Both the position numbers and the translations under genes were made by a program. The notes beneath the pieces are model-generated. The model was not told the DNA's origin and did not search any database. It saw nothing but the letters and a program-made list of their open reading frames with translations. Below are positions 55,968 to 64,000 of a stretch of DNA of 64,000 nt, piece after piece (position 1 is the stretch's first letter; each line of letters starts with the position of its first letter). Origin of the DNA: Idiomarina piscisalsi. Its GTDB lineage: Bacteria > Pseudomonadota > Gammaproteobacteria > Enterobacterales > Alteromonadaceae. The stretch is taken from positions 186,001 through 250,000 of the forward strand of contig NZ_PIQA01000003.1 of assembly GCF_003987095.1 (NCBI RefSeq), in the 5' to 3' direction.

Positions 55968-56029
55968 ATCGACTTACGAACACTCCGCTGACCAACACAG
56001 CACAATGATGCATTAGTTATGATAGAGAG

Positions 56030-56052
56030 ATCGCACCTGATGCAATAGCATC
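56030..56052. repeat. Left part of REP-like repeat R5, split by the IS
   Basis: ATCGCACCTGATGCAATAGC-ATC; the rest (CATCAGGCTAC) lies beyond the insertion sequence at 57435-57445. Joined, they restore a unit like the right half of R4. Confidence 0.75.
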
Positions 56053-56069
56053 GTATATGGTCCCCTCCC

Positions 56070-56320
56070 GTTTTTGCAACGTGAGCCTGTGGTAAATGTC
56101 GGGGCGCTCGCATATATACGGCCTGTTTATGGTGCGCTTTGCGCACCTGGCCTGGATGAACTCCGCACGGCAACTGGCTTATCAGGCTAACGTACTGAGT
56201 GTACTGAGGCTATCCAGTCTCAGTTGCCGTCGGTTTACCCTATTTTACCATCCTGCTTACGTTTGCAACTCCCGGAAGGAATGAACCTTCGCTGTGCTCT
56301 TTTACTGAATACTGTTGCTG
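56070..56320 (-). ncRNA. Predicted bridge/seek guide RNA of the IS element
   Basis: A ~250-base non-coding segment after the transposase stop, the place of the guide RNA in IS1111-type elements. It contains a 9-bp perfect stem, CGGCAACTG / CAGTTGCCG (56168-56176 with 56221-56229), closing a 44-base loop. That loop contains ATCAGGCTA (56181-56189), matching the right target flank, and a stretch matching the other flank at 9 of 10 positions (ATAGCCTCAG against ATAGCATCAG). A second hairpin is GGTGCGC / GCGCACC (56131-56147). The guide role is inferred from known IS110/IS1111 biology. Confidence 0.55.
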
Positions 56321-57352
56321 TTAAGCAGCAGTCATTCGGTAATCTTCTTGATTCTTTAACATCGCCCAGATTATCCGGGCGTGTTTGTTGGCCAGTGCCA
56401 CCGCCGCAACATTGTTACCCCGGCGTTTGGCGACATCCTGTGCCCAGAGGCTCAGCCTGTCCTGACGTTTCTGCGCGACCCGCAGCGCTGAGCGCGCGCC
56501 ATGCACCAGCAGTGTCCTCAGCTTGGTATTGCCTTTTTTGGTAATACCGCCTAAACGGTCTTTACCGCCACTGCTGTTTTGCCGTGGCACCAGCCCCAGA
56601 TATTCCGACAGGTTACGGCCGCGCTTAAATTCATTCACATCGCCTATCAGAGCCAACAACGATGTTGCTGTTATCGGGCCGATGCCCGGTATCGTCATCA
56701 GCCTGCGGCTGTCTTCGTTGTTGTCTGCCTGAGCGGCTAACCGTTTATCCAACGCTTTAACTTCTTCATCGACCGCTCGCAGCATCTGATACAGCCGGTT
56801 AATTAAGTCCCGTGACTGAAGCGTCAGCGCATTGCTGTCGTCTTCCAGTATCTCCGGTACTCTCTGTAATATGGTACTAACCCGCTTGGGTAAAATAATA
56901 CCGTATTCGGCCAGCTGCCCCCGCAGCCGGTTCGAGAACTGCGTTCTCGTCTGCACGAAGCCTTCCCGCTGATTCACCATCAGCGCTAAATCCTGCTGCT
57001 CAATGCTTTTCAACCTGACCGTCTGACGGTTAGGCCGGGATGCCGCCTCGGCTATCGCCCGGGCATCATTCGCATCGTTCTTCTCACCCTGCAAATACGC
57101 TTTGACGAAGCGTGGTGGCAGCGCCACCGTTTGATAACCCAGCTTTTCACATTCGCGGCGCCAGTAATGACTCATGCCGCAGGACTCAACCGCCACTTCA
57201 CAGTCATCCGTACGTTTCAATGTCGCCAGCTTCGCTAGCACCTTGTTGCTGCGCAGCTTTTTATTAAACACTTCCTGCTCATTTTCATCCAGCGCCAAAA
57301 CCTGAATAAAATCTTTTGCCAAATCCAGTGCAATTCTGTTTACAATAGCCAT
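56321..57352 (-). CDS. IS110-family transposase (DEDD recombinase)
   Basis: A 343-residue RNA-guided recombinase. The N-terminal RuvC-like domain has the DEDD set Asp10 (IALDLAKD), Glu56 (VAVESCGM), Asp93 and Asp96 (NDANDARAIAEA). The C-terminal Tnp_20 domain has IPGIGPITATSLLALIGD, the YLGLVPRQNSSGGKDR loop with the catalytic Ser (260 or 261), and ITKKGNTKLRTLL. All key residues look intact and no frameshift is seen, so the element could be active. Confidence 0.92.
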   Translation of the reverse strand: MAIVNRIALDLAKDFIQVLALDENEQEVFNKKLRSNKVLAKLATLKRTDDCEVAVESCGMSHYWRRECEKLGYQTVALPPRFVKAYLQGEKNDANDARAIAEAASRPNRQTVRLKSIEQQDLALMVNQREGFVQTRTQFSNRLRGQLAEYGIILPKRVSTILQRVPEILEDDSNALTLQSRDLINRLYQMLRAVDEEVKALDKRLAAQADNNEDSRRLMTIPGIGPITATSLLALIGDVNEFKRGRNLSEYLGLVPRQNSSGGKDRLGGITKKGNTKLRTLLVHGARSALRVAQKRQDRLSLWAQDVAKRRGNNVAAVALANKHARIIWAMLKNQEDYRMTAA

Positions 57353-57434
57353 TGGTCCTCTCCACTCTGTTTCTATAGAAGCTTGAACCTCTATATTGGC
57401 ACATTGCGATGCCGTAAGAGGGAGGGGACCATCT

Positions 57435-57445
57435 CATCAGGCTAC
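57435..57445. repeat. Right part of REP-like repeat R5
   Basis: CATCAGGCTAC next to the right IS end; its CTA is the stop codon (TAG on the minus strand) of the toxin gene. Confidence 0.7.
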
Positions 57446-57771
57446 CCAATCATTATCTGGTAAAGCAGCTCTTGGGTATTCTGTTTCTGTCGAAGAAAAG
57501 CCATGACATAACTCGTTTTATCTTCATCCAGACGAAATAAGATCTTATAATTATCTACTAGCACCACTCGATAGTCAGTGATACCTAACGTCTCAAGTTC
57601 ATGAGAAATGGGGAATTGCAAAGGGTTTTCAGCTAACTTAGTCGAGACGAACTCAACAAGTTGATGGCCCAGTCGAATAGCTTCATCTTCCCCAAGAAAG
57701 GTATTCATATAGCGAGTTAAAGTAGCCAATGTTTTATAGCTCAGCTCAGTTAAATAGACATCGTAGTTCAT
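57442..57771 (-). CDS. RelE/ParE-superfamily toxin
   Basis: A 109-residue protein with the ParE/RelE core pattern: LTELSYKTLATLTRYMNTFLG helices, then YRVVLVDNYKILFRLDEDKTSYVMAFLRQKQN strands. Such toxins cut mRNA on the ribosome or inhibit gyrase; which applies here is unclear. It starts 9 bases after the antitoxin gene, and its stop codon lies in the REP-like repeat interrupted by the IS. Confidence 0.75.
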   Translation of the reverse strand: MNYDVYLTELSYKTLATLTRYMNTFLGEDEAIRLGHQLVEFVSTKLAENPLQFPISHELETLGITDYRVVLVDNYKILFRLDEDKTSYVMAFLRQKQNTQELLYQIMIG

Positions 57772-57780
57772 AACTGAGGA

Positions 57781-58041
57781 CTAAAGCTCAAACTTCTTTG
57801 TGCTGAGTTCACGCTCTAGCCTTTCTTTTGCTTCGCTAAGAGATAGAAGGTTCTGATTTCGAATATCCCGTTCAGCCAGGTTCATCAATTTAAGTGTCGC
57901 AATAGCTTCGTCCCGTTGTCTAGCACTAGCTTCCGACTCAATACGATATACCGGATTTCCACCTTGAGTGACCACAATAGGCTCTTCGACATTCAGTGAC
58001 GCCGCATTTTGCTTAATGTAACTAATGGTTTTTATCTGCAT
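57781..58041 (-). CDS. Phd/YefM-family antitoxin
   Basis: An 86-residue protein starting MQIKTISYIKQNAASL, followed by EEPIVVTQGGNPVYRIES, typical of Phd/YefM DNA-binding antitoxins, and a helical C-terminus (LSLSEAKERLERELSTKK) that would wrap the toxin. The GGAGGAAG ribosome site is strong. First gene of the toxin-antitoxin operon; it should repress its own promoter at the operator 58054-58086. Confidence 0.8.
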   Translation of the reverse strand: MQIKTISYIKQNAASLNVEEPIVVTQGGNPVYRIESEASARQRDEAIATLKLMNLAERDIRNQNLLSLSEAKERLERELSTKKFEL

Positions 58042-58053
58042 AGCTTCCTCCCG

Positions 58054-58086
58054 ACTGATCAGTCTAAATATAGACTATAAATAGAC
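58054..58086 (-). promoter_or_regulatory. Autoregulatory operator of the toxin-antitoxin operon
   Basis: Palindrome GTCTAaataTAGAC (58062-58075), a further TAGAC half-site exactly 11 bp away (58082-58086), and an adjoining ACTGATCAGT palindrome, just upstream of the antitoxin ribosome site and overlapping TATA-like -10 sequences. Confidence 0.6.
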
Positions 58087-58146
58087 CACCTGCAAGCTAG
58101 GATATCTCACTGATGTGAACATCAAGCTACTGAATACCGGGCACAA

Positions 58147-58166
58147 AAAAACCGCCGAAGCGGTTT
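58147..58166 (-). terminator. Intrinsic terminator of acnB
   Basis: AAACCGC cgaa GCGGTTT stem, followed on the minus strand by a run of eight or so T residues. It lies beyond element A7 from the acnB stop. Confidence 0.8.
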
Positions 58167-58176
58167 TATAAGTGGC

Positions 58177-58308
58177 TAATGAGTGCGCTCAACGGTTGCG
58201 AGGACTCTTAACGAGGTGTGCAGCGCCATGGATGGCGCTGCCCAAGCCCTACAGGGAAGTACTTGCGGGCGTCCTCGTAAAGAGTCCTTGCAACCTAAGC
58301 ACTCATTA
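58177..58308. repeat. Family-A palindromic element, copy A7
   Basis: A ~132-bp element whose outermost stem TAATGAGTGC / GCACTCATTA contains the acnB stop codon. Inner arms AGGACTCTTaACGAGG / CCTCGTaAAGAGTCCT. The core is GCAGCGCCATggATGGCGCTGC. Confidence 0.85.
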
Positions 58309-60894
58309 AGCCACGTTGATGGTTGGGATGATGTTTTCCTTGGCCGCCTTTTCTGCGTCGCGGAAGGCATCCATTTGGTCGAAGTTCAGGTATTTATAAA
58401 CTTCGCCAGCCATCGAGTTAATGTCCTGCGCGTACTCCAGGTACTCTTCCGGAGTTGGCAAGCGGCCTACAATAGCACCAACTGCTGCCAGCTCTGCCGA
58501 CGTCAGGTAAACGTTCGCGCCGTCACCTAAGCGGTTCGGGAAGTTACGAGTCGACGTTGACAGTACGGTTGCGCCAGCTTCTACACGAGCCTGGTTACCC
58601 ATACACAGTGAACAGCCCGGCATTTCAGTACGTACGCCGTTACGCGAATAGATATCGTAATAACCTTCGGTTTCCAGCTGTGCTTTGTCCATCTTCGTTG
58701 GTGGTGCAATCCACAAACGAGTGTTCAGCGGATCAGAGTTTTTCTCTAACAGCTTACCTGCAGCGCGGAAGTGACCAATGTTGGTCATGCACGAGCCAAT
58801 GAATACTTCATCAACTTTGTCGCCGGCAACTTCGCTTAAGAACTTAGCGTCGTCCGGGTCGTTCGGGCAGCAGACGATTGGCTCTTTAATTTCGTCCAAA
58901 TCGATTTCGATAACTTCTGCGTATTCCGCATCTTTATCGGCACGCGTCAGTGATGGGTTCTCAAGCCATTCTTCCATCTTACGAGCACGACGCTCAAGCG
59001 TACGCGCATCGCCGTAGCCTTCGTTGATCATCCAACGCAGCATGGTGATGTTAGAGCGCAAGTATTCACTGACTGAATCTTCTGACAAGTTGATGGTACA
59101 ACCCGCTGCAGAGCGCTCTGCTGATGCGTCTGACAGTTCAAACGCTTGCTCTACGGTTAAGTGCTCAAGACCTTCGATTTCCAGGATGCGACCTGAGAAC
59201 GCATTTTTCTTACCGCGTTTTTCTACGGTCAATAAGCCGTCTTTAATAGCAAACGCAGGAATTGCGTGAACCAGGTCACGCAGCGTAATACCCGGCTGCA
59301 TTTTACCTTTAAAGCGCACCAGTACTGACTCTGGCATATCCAACGGCATAACACCGGTTGCAGCTGCGAAGGCAACCAAACCAGAGCCTGCCGGGAACGA
59401 AATACCCAGCGGGAAGCGTGTATGCGAGTCACCACCAGTACCGACGGTATCCGGCAACAACATACGGTTCAGCCAGCTGTGAATAATACCGTCGTTCGGG
59501 CGCAACGAAACGCCGCCACGGTTCATGATGAAGTCTGGCAGTGTATGCTGAGTTTCAACATCGACTGGCTTCGGATAGGCTGACGTGTGGCAGAAAGACT
59601 GCATAACCAAGTCAGCGTTAAAGCCAAGACAAGCCAGGTCTTTCAGTTCGTCACGGGTCATTGGACCGGTGGTGTCCTGCGAGCCCACGGTGGTCATTTT
59701 CGGCTCAACGTAAGTGCCAGGACGAACGCCTTCCATACCACAGGCTTTACCCACTAACTTCTGTGCCAGGGTGTAACCTTTAGCACTGTCTTCTGGCTGC
59801 TCTGGGGTCAGGAATAAGTCAGAGTGACCTAAGCCCAGTGATTCACGCGCCTTGGTGGTTAAGCCACGACCAATGATCAGGTTGATACGACCGCCGGCAC
59901 GCACTTCGTCAAGAATAACGCGTGACGCATAGTCGTATTCAGCGATAACGTCGCCCGCTTCATTTTCAATTTTGCCTTCGTATGGGTAAATGGTAATGAC
60001 ATCACCCATATTCATTTTTTCGACGTCAGCTTCAAATACCAACGCACCTGCATCTTTCATGGTGTTGAAGAAGATAGGCGCGACTTTGCCGCCAATACAG
60101 ATACCGCCTGCACGCTTGTTCGGCGTACCCGGCATGTCCTCACCAATGTTCCACAGGACAGAGTTGGTTGCTGATTTACGTGAAGAGCCAGTACCTACGA
60201 CGTCGCCTACGAAAGCAACCGGGTGGCCTTTTTCTTTCAGCTCTTCAATCTGCTTGCTTGCATCAGTGATGCCTTCGCGTGGCATTTTGTACATAGCTTT
60301 GGCATGCAGTGGAATGTCAGGACGTGACCAAGCGTCAGGTGCTGGTGACAAGTCATCGGTATTTGTTTCGCCAGTCACTTTAAAGACGGTCGCTTTAATC
60401 TGGTCAGCCATTTTGTCACGGCTGGTGAACCACTCACCTTCGGCCCAAGACTCAACCACTTCTTTAGCCAGCTCGTTGCCCGCTTTCATTTTTTCTTCAA
60501 CGTCGTGGAAGGCGTCGAACATTAAGATGGTATGCTTTAACTCTTCGGCTGCTAAACGCCCCAGGTCAGCGTCGTCTAACAAAGCAACCAAGGTTTCAAT
60601 GTTGTAACCACCGTGCATATTGCCAAGCAATTTAACGGCGTCTTCTTTGCTGATAACCGGGCTTTGTATTTCGCCTTTAACCAAAGCACTCAAGAAACCA
60701 GCTTTTACGTAAGCGGCTTCATCAACACCTGGTGGTACGCGCTCAGACAATAACTCTACCAAGAATTCTTCTTCACCTGCTGGTGGGTTCTTCAGTAGTT
60801 CAACAAGATCGGCTACTTGCTCTGCCGTTAGTGGTTTCGGAGGGATGCCCTCTGCGGCACGCTCTTCCACGTGCTGACGATATTCTTTAAGCAC
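58306..60894 (-). CDS. acnB: Aconitate hydratase B
   Basis: An 862-residue 4Fe-4S enzyme interconverting citrate and isocitrate. The N-terminal HEAT-like domain ([19 protein letters not shown]...) and swivel domain before the catalytic part are the AcnB order. Cluster ligands lie in [17 protein letters not shown] and [35 protein letters not shown] is the substrate region. It may be under ArcA control (inference; arcA is in the window). The -10 box TATAAT lies 56 bases upstream. Monocistronic. Confidence 0.97.
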   Translation of the reverse strand: MLKEYRQHVEERAAEGIPPKPLTAEQVADLVELLKNPPAGEEEFLVELLSERVPPGVDEAAYVKAGFLSALVKGEIQSPVISKEDAVKLLGNMHGGYNIETLVALLDDADLGRLAAEELKHTILMFDAFHDVEEKMKAGNELAKEVVESWAEGEWFTSRDKMADQIKATVFKVTGETNTDDLSPAPDAWSRPDIPLHAKAMYKMPREGITDASKQIEELKEKGHPVAFVGDVVGTGSSRKSATNSVLWNIGEDMPGTPNKRAGGICIGGKVAPIFFNTMKDAGALVFEADVEKMNMGDVITIYPYEGKIENEAGDVIAEYDYASRVILDEVRAGGRINLIIGRGLTTKARESLGLGHSDLFLTPEQPEDSAKGYTLAQKLVGKACGMEGVRPGTYVEPKMTTVGSQDTTGPMTRDELKDLACLGFNADLVMQSFCHTSAYPKPVDVETQHTLPDFIMNRGGVSLRPNDGIIHSWLNRMLLPDTVGTGGDSHTRFPLGISFPAGSGLVAFAAATGVMPLDMPESVLVRFKGKMQPGITLRDLVHAIPAFAIKDGLLTVEKRGKKNAFSGRILEIEGLEHLTVEQAFELSDASAERSAAGCTINLSEDSVSEYLRSNITMLRWMINEGYGDARTLERRARKMEEWLENPSLTRADKDAEYAEVIEIDLDEIKEPIVCCPNDPDDAKFLSEVAGDKVDEVFIGSCMTNIGHFRAAGKLLEKNSDPLNTRLWIAPPTKMDKAQLETEGYYDIYSRNGVRTEMPGCSLCMGNQARVEAGATVLSTSTRNFPNRLGDGANVYLTSAELAAVGAIVGRLPTPEEYLEYAQDINSMAGEVYKYLNFDQMDAFRDAEKAAKENIIPTINVA

Positions 60895-60949
60895 TCGTAT
60901 TACCTCTCATTTGCTTGCATGAATTCAAGACGGTTCACTAGTGCCGCGC

Positions 60950-60955
60950 ATTATA
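60950..60955 (-). promoter_or_regulatory. -10 box of acnB
   Basis: A perfect TATAAT on the minus strand in the gap upstream of acnB; the -35 region is not recognisable. Confidence 0.45.
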
Positions 60956-61048
60956 CGGATTTTGCGCTTAAATTCCCATGCGAGAGGGCTATAAATCAGA
61001 TAATTCAGGGTATAAATAAGATGAATGCGCTGGCTGATTGCGCCCTGA

Positions 61049-64000
61049 TTAAGGGCGCTCCACTTTTTGCACAATGGCATACATAACCGGTACCACAAAC
61101 AGCGTCAGTACTGTGGCAAAACCAAGGCCGAACATGATAACCGTTGCCATACTGGCAAAGAAGTCATCAAACAAAAGCGGCAACATACCCAGTATGGTTG
61201 TCGCTGCCGCCATAGCGACCGGTCTGACACGGCTAACAGCAGCATCTACCAACGCATCAATGCGAGATTTACCAGACTCAAGCTCGACATTGACCTGCTC
61301 CAAAAGCACAACCCCGTTCTTAATCAGCATGCCTGACAAGCTTAAAAAGCCTAACAGTGCCATAAATCCAAAAGGTTTATTCAATAACAATAAACCAACC
61401 GTCACACCAATTATCGACAGCGGTACCGTTGTCCAAAGCACAGCGGCATGACGGATGCTGTTAAATAGCAACACAGTAATAATAAACATCACCAAAAAGC
61501 CCAGCGGCAATGCCCCAAATAACGCCTTCTGAGCCTTGTTTGATGCTTCATGCTCACCGCCCCAACTCAGCTCATAACCGAGAGGCAATTCAATGTTTTC
61601 GATTTTCGGACGCACACGCTCAAATACCTGAGCCGCGGTTTCATTCCCCAAAATATCGTGGTCGGCCATTACCGTAAGAGTGCGTTTGCGATCACGTCTC
61701 AGTATGAGCGGATCTTCCCATGTGGTATCAATACTTCTAACCACTTGCGCCAGCGGTATAAACCTATCGAGTACCGGACTATAGATTTGCAGTTCCTGCC
61801 AATTGTTAAGATCAACACGCTCTGCCGCCGGCGCTCGCTTCACTATTGGTAAAAGGTCGGTTCCGTCGCGATAAACCCCAATTTGCTGGCCGACAAAGTT
61901 ACCCAGCAAAACGTTATTCACGTCTTCTTTAGTAATGCCCGCACGTCGTCCGGCCGCTTCGTCATATTCCGGCTGCAATAACTTAGTGCGCTGTCGCCAG
62001 TCAGAACGAATATTGACGGCACCTGCATCGTCACGCATTATCGCCTGCGCTTTTTCGCTCAACTGACGTAACACCTGAATATCCGGTCCTGAAAAGCGTG
62101 CCTCAATTTTCGCCGGCGTTGCAGGTCCTATTTCGACCCTAATCAGCTTGTCTTCAACGTCAGGGTGAGCGTTTTTTATACGTTCCCGAATATCCGCCAT
62201 AAGTGGCGACATCGCCTCTTTGTCGTTTACACGCACCAGCAACTGAGCGTAGCTTTCATAGCTTTTTTCGACCAAATAAGTCAGTGTGAAGCGCGGTGCT
62301 CCCTGGCCGACGGTTGTTGCGACCGAAACCACCTCCTGTTTGTCCAGCAAGTAGTCTTCGAGGCGTTTTGAATCCTGTTCGGTATGACGAATGTCCGTGC
62401 CTTGTGGATACCATAAGTCCACATAAAACAGTGGCGTAGTAGATGGCGGGAAAAAGGCCTGTTTTACCTGACCAAAACCGACAACAGCTAAAACCAACAT
62501 AATGACCATGGCCAGCATGCTAATCACGCGATGTCTCAGGCAAACACGCAACGCACTGCGGTACTTTACATAAAGTGGGTGCTTAAAGGCATCGTCGTTT
62601 TCATCGCCAATGTCTTTTTCCGAATATAGCCTATCAGCTAAAAAAGGAATCAAGGTTAGAGCCGTCACCCAACTAAGCAGCAAGGAAATCAGCAAGACCC
62701 AGAACAAGCTACCCGCGAACTCGCCAGTGGCGTCAGACGAAAGACCAATTGGTGCAAAAGCGATAATGCCAATGACAGTAGCCCCTAACAGCGGCCATTG
62801 ATTTTGTTTGACCACCTGAGTTGCGGCTTGCACTTTGCTCTGCCCACGACGCATGCCGACCATAATGCCGTCAGCAATAACAATGGCATTATCGACCAAC
62901 ATACCCAGAGCGATAATCAGTGCGCCTAGCGACACCCGCTGCAGGTTAATATCGCCAAGACGCATAAAAATAAAGGTACCAAGCACCGTTAATAACAGCA
63001 CAGAGCCAATCAGCAGGCCACTTCTAAAACCCATAGACAGCAGCAGCGCTACAACGACAATAGCGACCGCTTCGACTAAATTCAGCAAAAAGGTATTAAC
63101 GGAGTTTTCAACTTCGTGGGGCTGATCGTAAATACGCTCAACGTTCATACCAATTGGCTGAGCATAGGAAAGCTCATTCAAGCGTTGCTCAAGACGCTCA
63201 CCAACTTCCACGACGTTCACATCATCGGCGAACGACAATGCTAACCAAAGCGCAGGTTCACCATTGTAGCGAACCACATGATCAGGAATATCTTTTGTCT
63301 CACGATAAATGTTGGCGACATCGCGCAAGTAAATCCGCTCGCTGGCCCCTGGGTTACTAATGACCAACTTTTCCATGTCTTCGACAGACGAAAACTCACC
63401 ATTGGTAGCAATGCGCATCGATTCTTCATTAATAGTCACACGCCCTGCATTTGCGACGGCATTTTGTGTTAGCAGTAAATTGGCGACTTGCTGTGGCGGT
63501 ATACCGAAATTACCCAGTTGTGCTCGAGAGACCTCAACAATAACCTGCTCCTGACGCTCTCCTGACAACAAGACCTTGCCAACACCCTCAACGAGAACCA
63601 GCTCTCTTCTCAGAAAGTCAGCGTAGTGCTCGATATCTTTGTACGAATAATCGGATCCGGTAATGGCCAGCATCACACCATAAACATCAGAGAAGTCGTC
63701 ACGAACAATAGGCTCGCCTGTGCCTGGAGGAAGTTGACGCTTAGTGTCATTCACTTTGCGTCTAAGTTCATCCCAAATCTGCTCCAGGTCATCCGCTCTA
63801 TAAGTGCTCTTCATCTCCACCGTAATTTGCGACAGCCCGGGCTTCGATATCGAGCGGATATTATCCACGTAGCTCAGTTCCTGAATCGCATTCTCCAGAC
63901 GATACGTGACTTCCTCTTCCACTTGTTGAGCCGACGCGCCCGAGTACGGTGTTATGACCATCGCTTGTTTTATGGTGAACTCAGGGTCTTCCAGGCGACC
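61049..64000 (-). CDS. RND-family efflux pump, inner-membrane subunit (5' part outside the window)
   Basis: The frame is open through base 64000 (upstream residues GRLEDPEFTIKQA lead into the first visible ATG at 63961), so the N-terminus is cut; 984 codons are seen. AcrB/MMPL-type features include TPYSGASAQQVEEEV, VAIVVVALLLSMGFRSGLLIGSVLLL, LGMLVDNAIVIADGIMV (TM4 acidic pair) and a second helix set ending in PVMYAIVQKVERP. It belongs to the hydrophobic/amphiphilic or metal RND class; the substrate is unknown. The membrane-fusion partner would be expected just outside. A GCGCCCT/AGGGCGC hairpin spans the stop codon. Confidence 0.9.
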   Translation of the reverse strand, partial: GRLEDPEFTIKQAMVITPYSGASAQQVEEEVTYRLENAIQELSYVDNIRSISKPGLSQITVEMKSTYRADDLEQIWDELRRKVNDTKRQLPPGTGEPIVRDDFSDVYGVMLAITGSDYSYKDIEHYADFLRRELVLVEGVGKVLLSGERQEQVIVEVSRAQLGNFGIPPQQVANLLLTQNAVANAGRVTINEESMRIATNGEFSSVEDMEKLVISNPGASERIYLRDVANIYRETKDIPDHVVRYNGEPALWLALSFADDVNVVEVGERLEQRLNELSYAQPIGMNVERIYDQPHEVENSVNTFLLNLVEAVAIVVVALLLSMGFRSGLLIGSVLLLTVLGTFIFMRLGDINLQRVSLGALIIALGMLVDNAIVIADGIMVGMRRGQSKVQAATQVVKQNQWPLLGATVIGIIAFAPIGLSSDATGEFAGSLFWVLLISLLLSWVTALTLIPFLADRLYSEKDIGDENDDAFKHPLYVKYRSALRVCLRHRVISMLAMVIMLVLAVVGFGQVKQAFFPPSTTPLFYVDLWYPQGTDIRHTEQDSKRLEDYLLDKQEVVSVATTVGQGAPRFTLTYLVEKSYESYAQLLVRVNDKEAMSPLMADIRERIKNAHPDVEDKLIRVEIGPATPAKIEARFSGPDIQVLRQLSEKAQAIMRDDAGAVNIRSDWRQRTKLLQPEYDEAAGRRAGITKEDVNNVLLGNFVGQQIGVYRDGTDLLPIVKRAPAAERVDLNNWQELQIYSPVLDRFIPLAQVVRSIDTTWEDPLILRRDRKRTLTVMADHDILGNETAAQVFERVRPKIENIELPLGYELSWGGEHEASNKAQKALFGALPLGFLVMFIITVLLFNSIRHAAVLWTTVPLSIIGVTVGLLLLNKPFGFMALLGFLSLSGMLIKNGVVLLEQVNVELESGKSRIDALVDAAVSRVRPVAMAAATTILGMLPLLFDDFFASMATVIMFGLGFATVLTLFVVPVMYAIVQKVERP

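Larger units (their letters stand above)
56053..57434 (-). mobile_element. IS110-family (IS1111-type) insertion sequence
   Basis: A ~1.38-kb element with perfect 13-bp inverted repeats ATGGTCCCCTCCC (56057-56069) and GGGAGGGGACCAT (57420-57432), set a few bases inside the ends as in the IS1111 subgroup. It splits a REP-like palindrome. The layout, with a long non-coding part downstream of the transposase and only ~80 bases upstream, also fits IS1111. Ends are approximate because the flanks share GATG. Confidence 0.85.

Noticed and set aside
59990..60607. 205-codon antisense frame inside acnB
   Set aside because: Long only because acnB codon use keeps that frame open; Ser-rich, no domain.

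Overview
The window looks like a chromosome segment of a marine gammaproteobacterium, most like Idiomarina (Alteromonadales). This rests on gene content: an Oar-like TonB receptor, secreted peptidases, a long-type ThyA, ArcA with a separate Hpt protein, and gammaproteobacterial versions of TadA, RppH, MutH, RsmC, IspB, ArgR and AcnB. No rRNA, tRNA, prophage or CRISPR array was seen. Most of the window is ordinary housekeeping DNA. The accessory signal is in the intergenic spaces.

Layout. 1-6.1 kb: secreted M20 amidohydrolase (cut by the window edge), tadA, an NhaC-type antiporter and a large Oar-like TonB receptor. 6.5-10.2 kb: secreted endonuclease/exonuclease/phosphatase protein, ung and two surface-sugar glycosyltransferases. 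10.4-16.3 kb: secreted S9 peptidase, a DUF1302 outer-membrane protein and etfBA. 16.4-21.9 kb: csdE, a receiver/CheC protein-PAS-tcdA operon, thyA, lgt and a TauE/SafE permease. 21.9-27.0 kb: rppH-ptsP, mutH, a two-TM protein and a stand-alone EAL phosphodiesterase. 27.2-32.7 kb: a tightly coupled RimB-like protease, RimK ligase, aspartoacylase-like enzyme and Hpt set, then a FapA-like protein and rsmC. 32.8-35.5 kb: sensor kinase, arcA and an Hpt protein. 35.8-41.3 kb: folE2, a DUF2726 protein, a CbiB-like membrane protein, adenosine kinase, ahcY and a GNAT protein (SAH recycling). 41.7-46.7 kb: FAD oxidoreductase, ABC-2 exporter and an S33 peptidase. 46.9-53.9 kb: DUF3718 protein, folA, obgE, rpmA, rplU, ispB, mdh, argR and a Dyp-type peroxidase. 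54-58 kb: DUF885 lipoprotein, an IS110/IS1111-type insertion sequence and a toxin-antitoxin pair. 58.3-64 kb: acnB and an RND efflux pump (cut by the window edge).

The most interesting material is three families of intergenic palindromes. Family A (seven copies) and family B (three full and two half copies) are about 120-200 bp each. They share one architecture: a conserved core that can fold as two hairpins, closed by a long outer stem whose sequence differs from copy to copy yet is self-complementary within each copy. They sit at gene 3' ends, often touching or including the stop codon. One gene, the FAD oxidoreductase, is bracketed by a mirrored B-A-gene-A-B arrangement. A third, smaller REP-like family (five sites) is the insertion target of the IS element. 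The IS carries a long non-coding segment downstream of its transposase, with a stem-loop whose loop contains stretches matching both sides of the interrupted REP, as expected for a bridge/seek guide RNA.

A functional cluster also deserves attention. A stand-alone EAL protein sits divergent to RimB- and RimK-like genes, recalling the Pseudomonas RimABK system that links cyclic-di-GMP to ribosomal protein S6 glutamylation. Here it is extended by an M14-fold deacylase and an Hpt protein.
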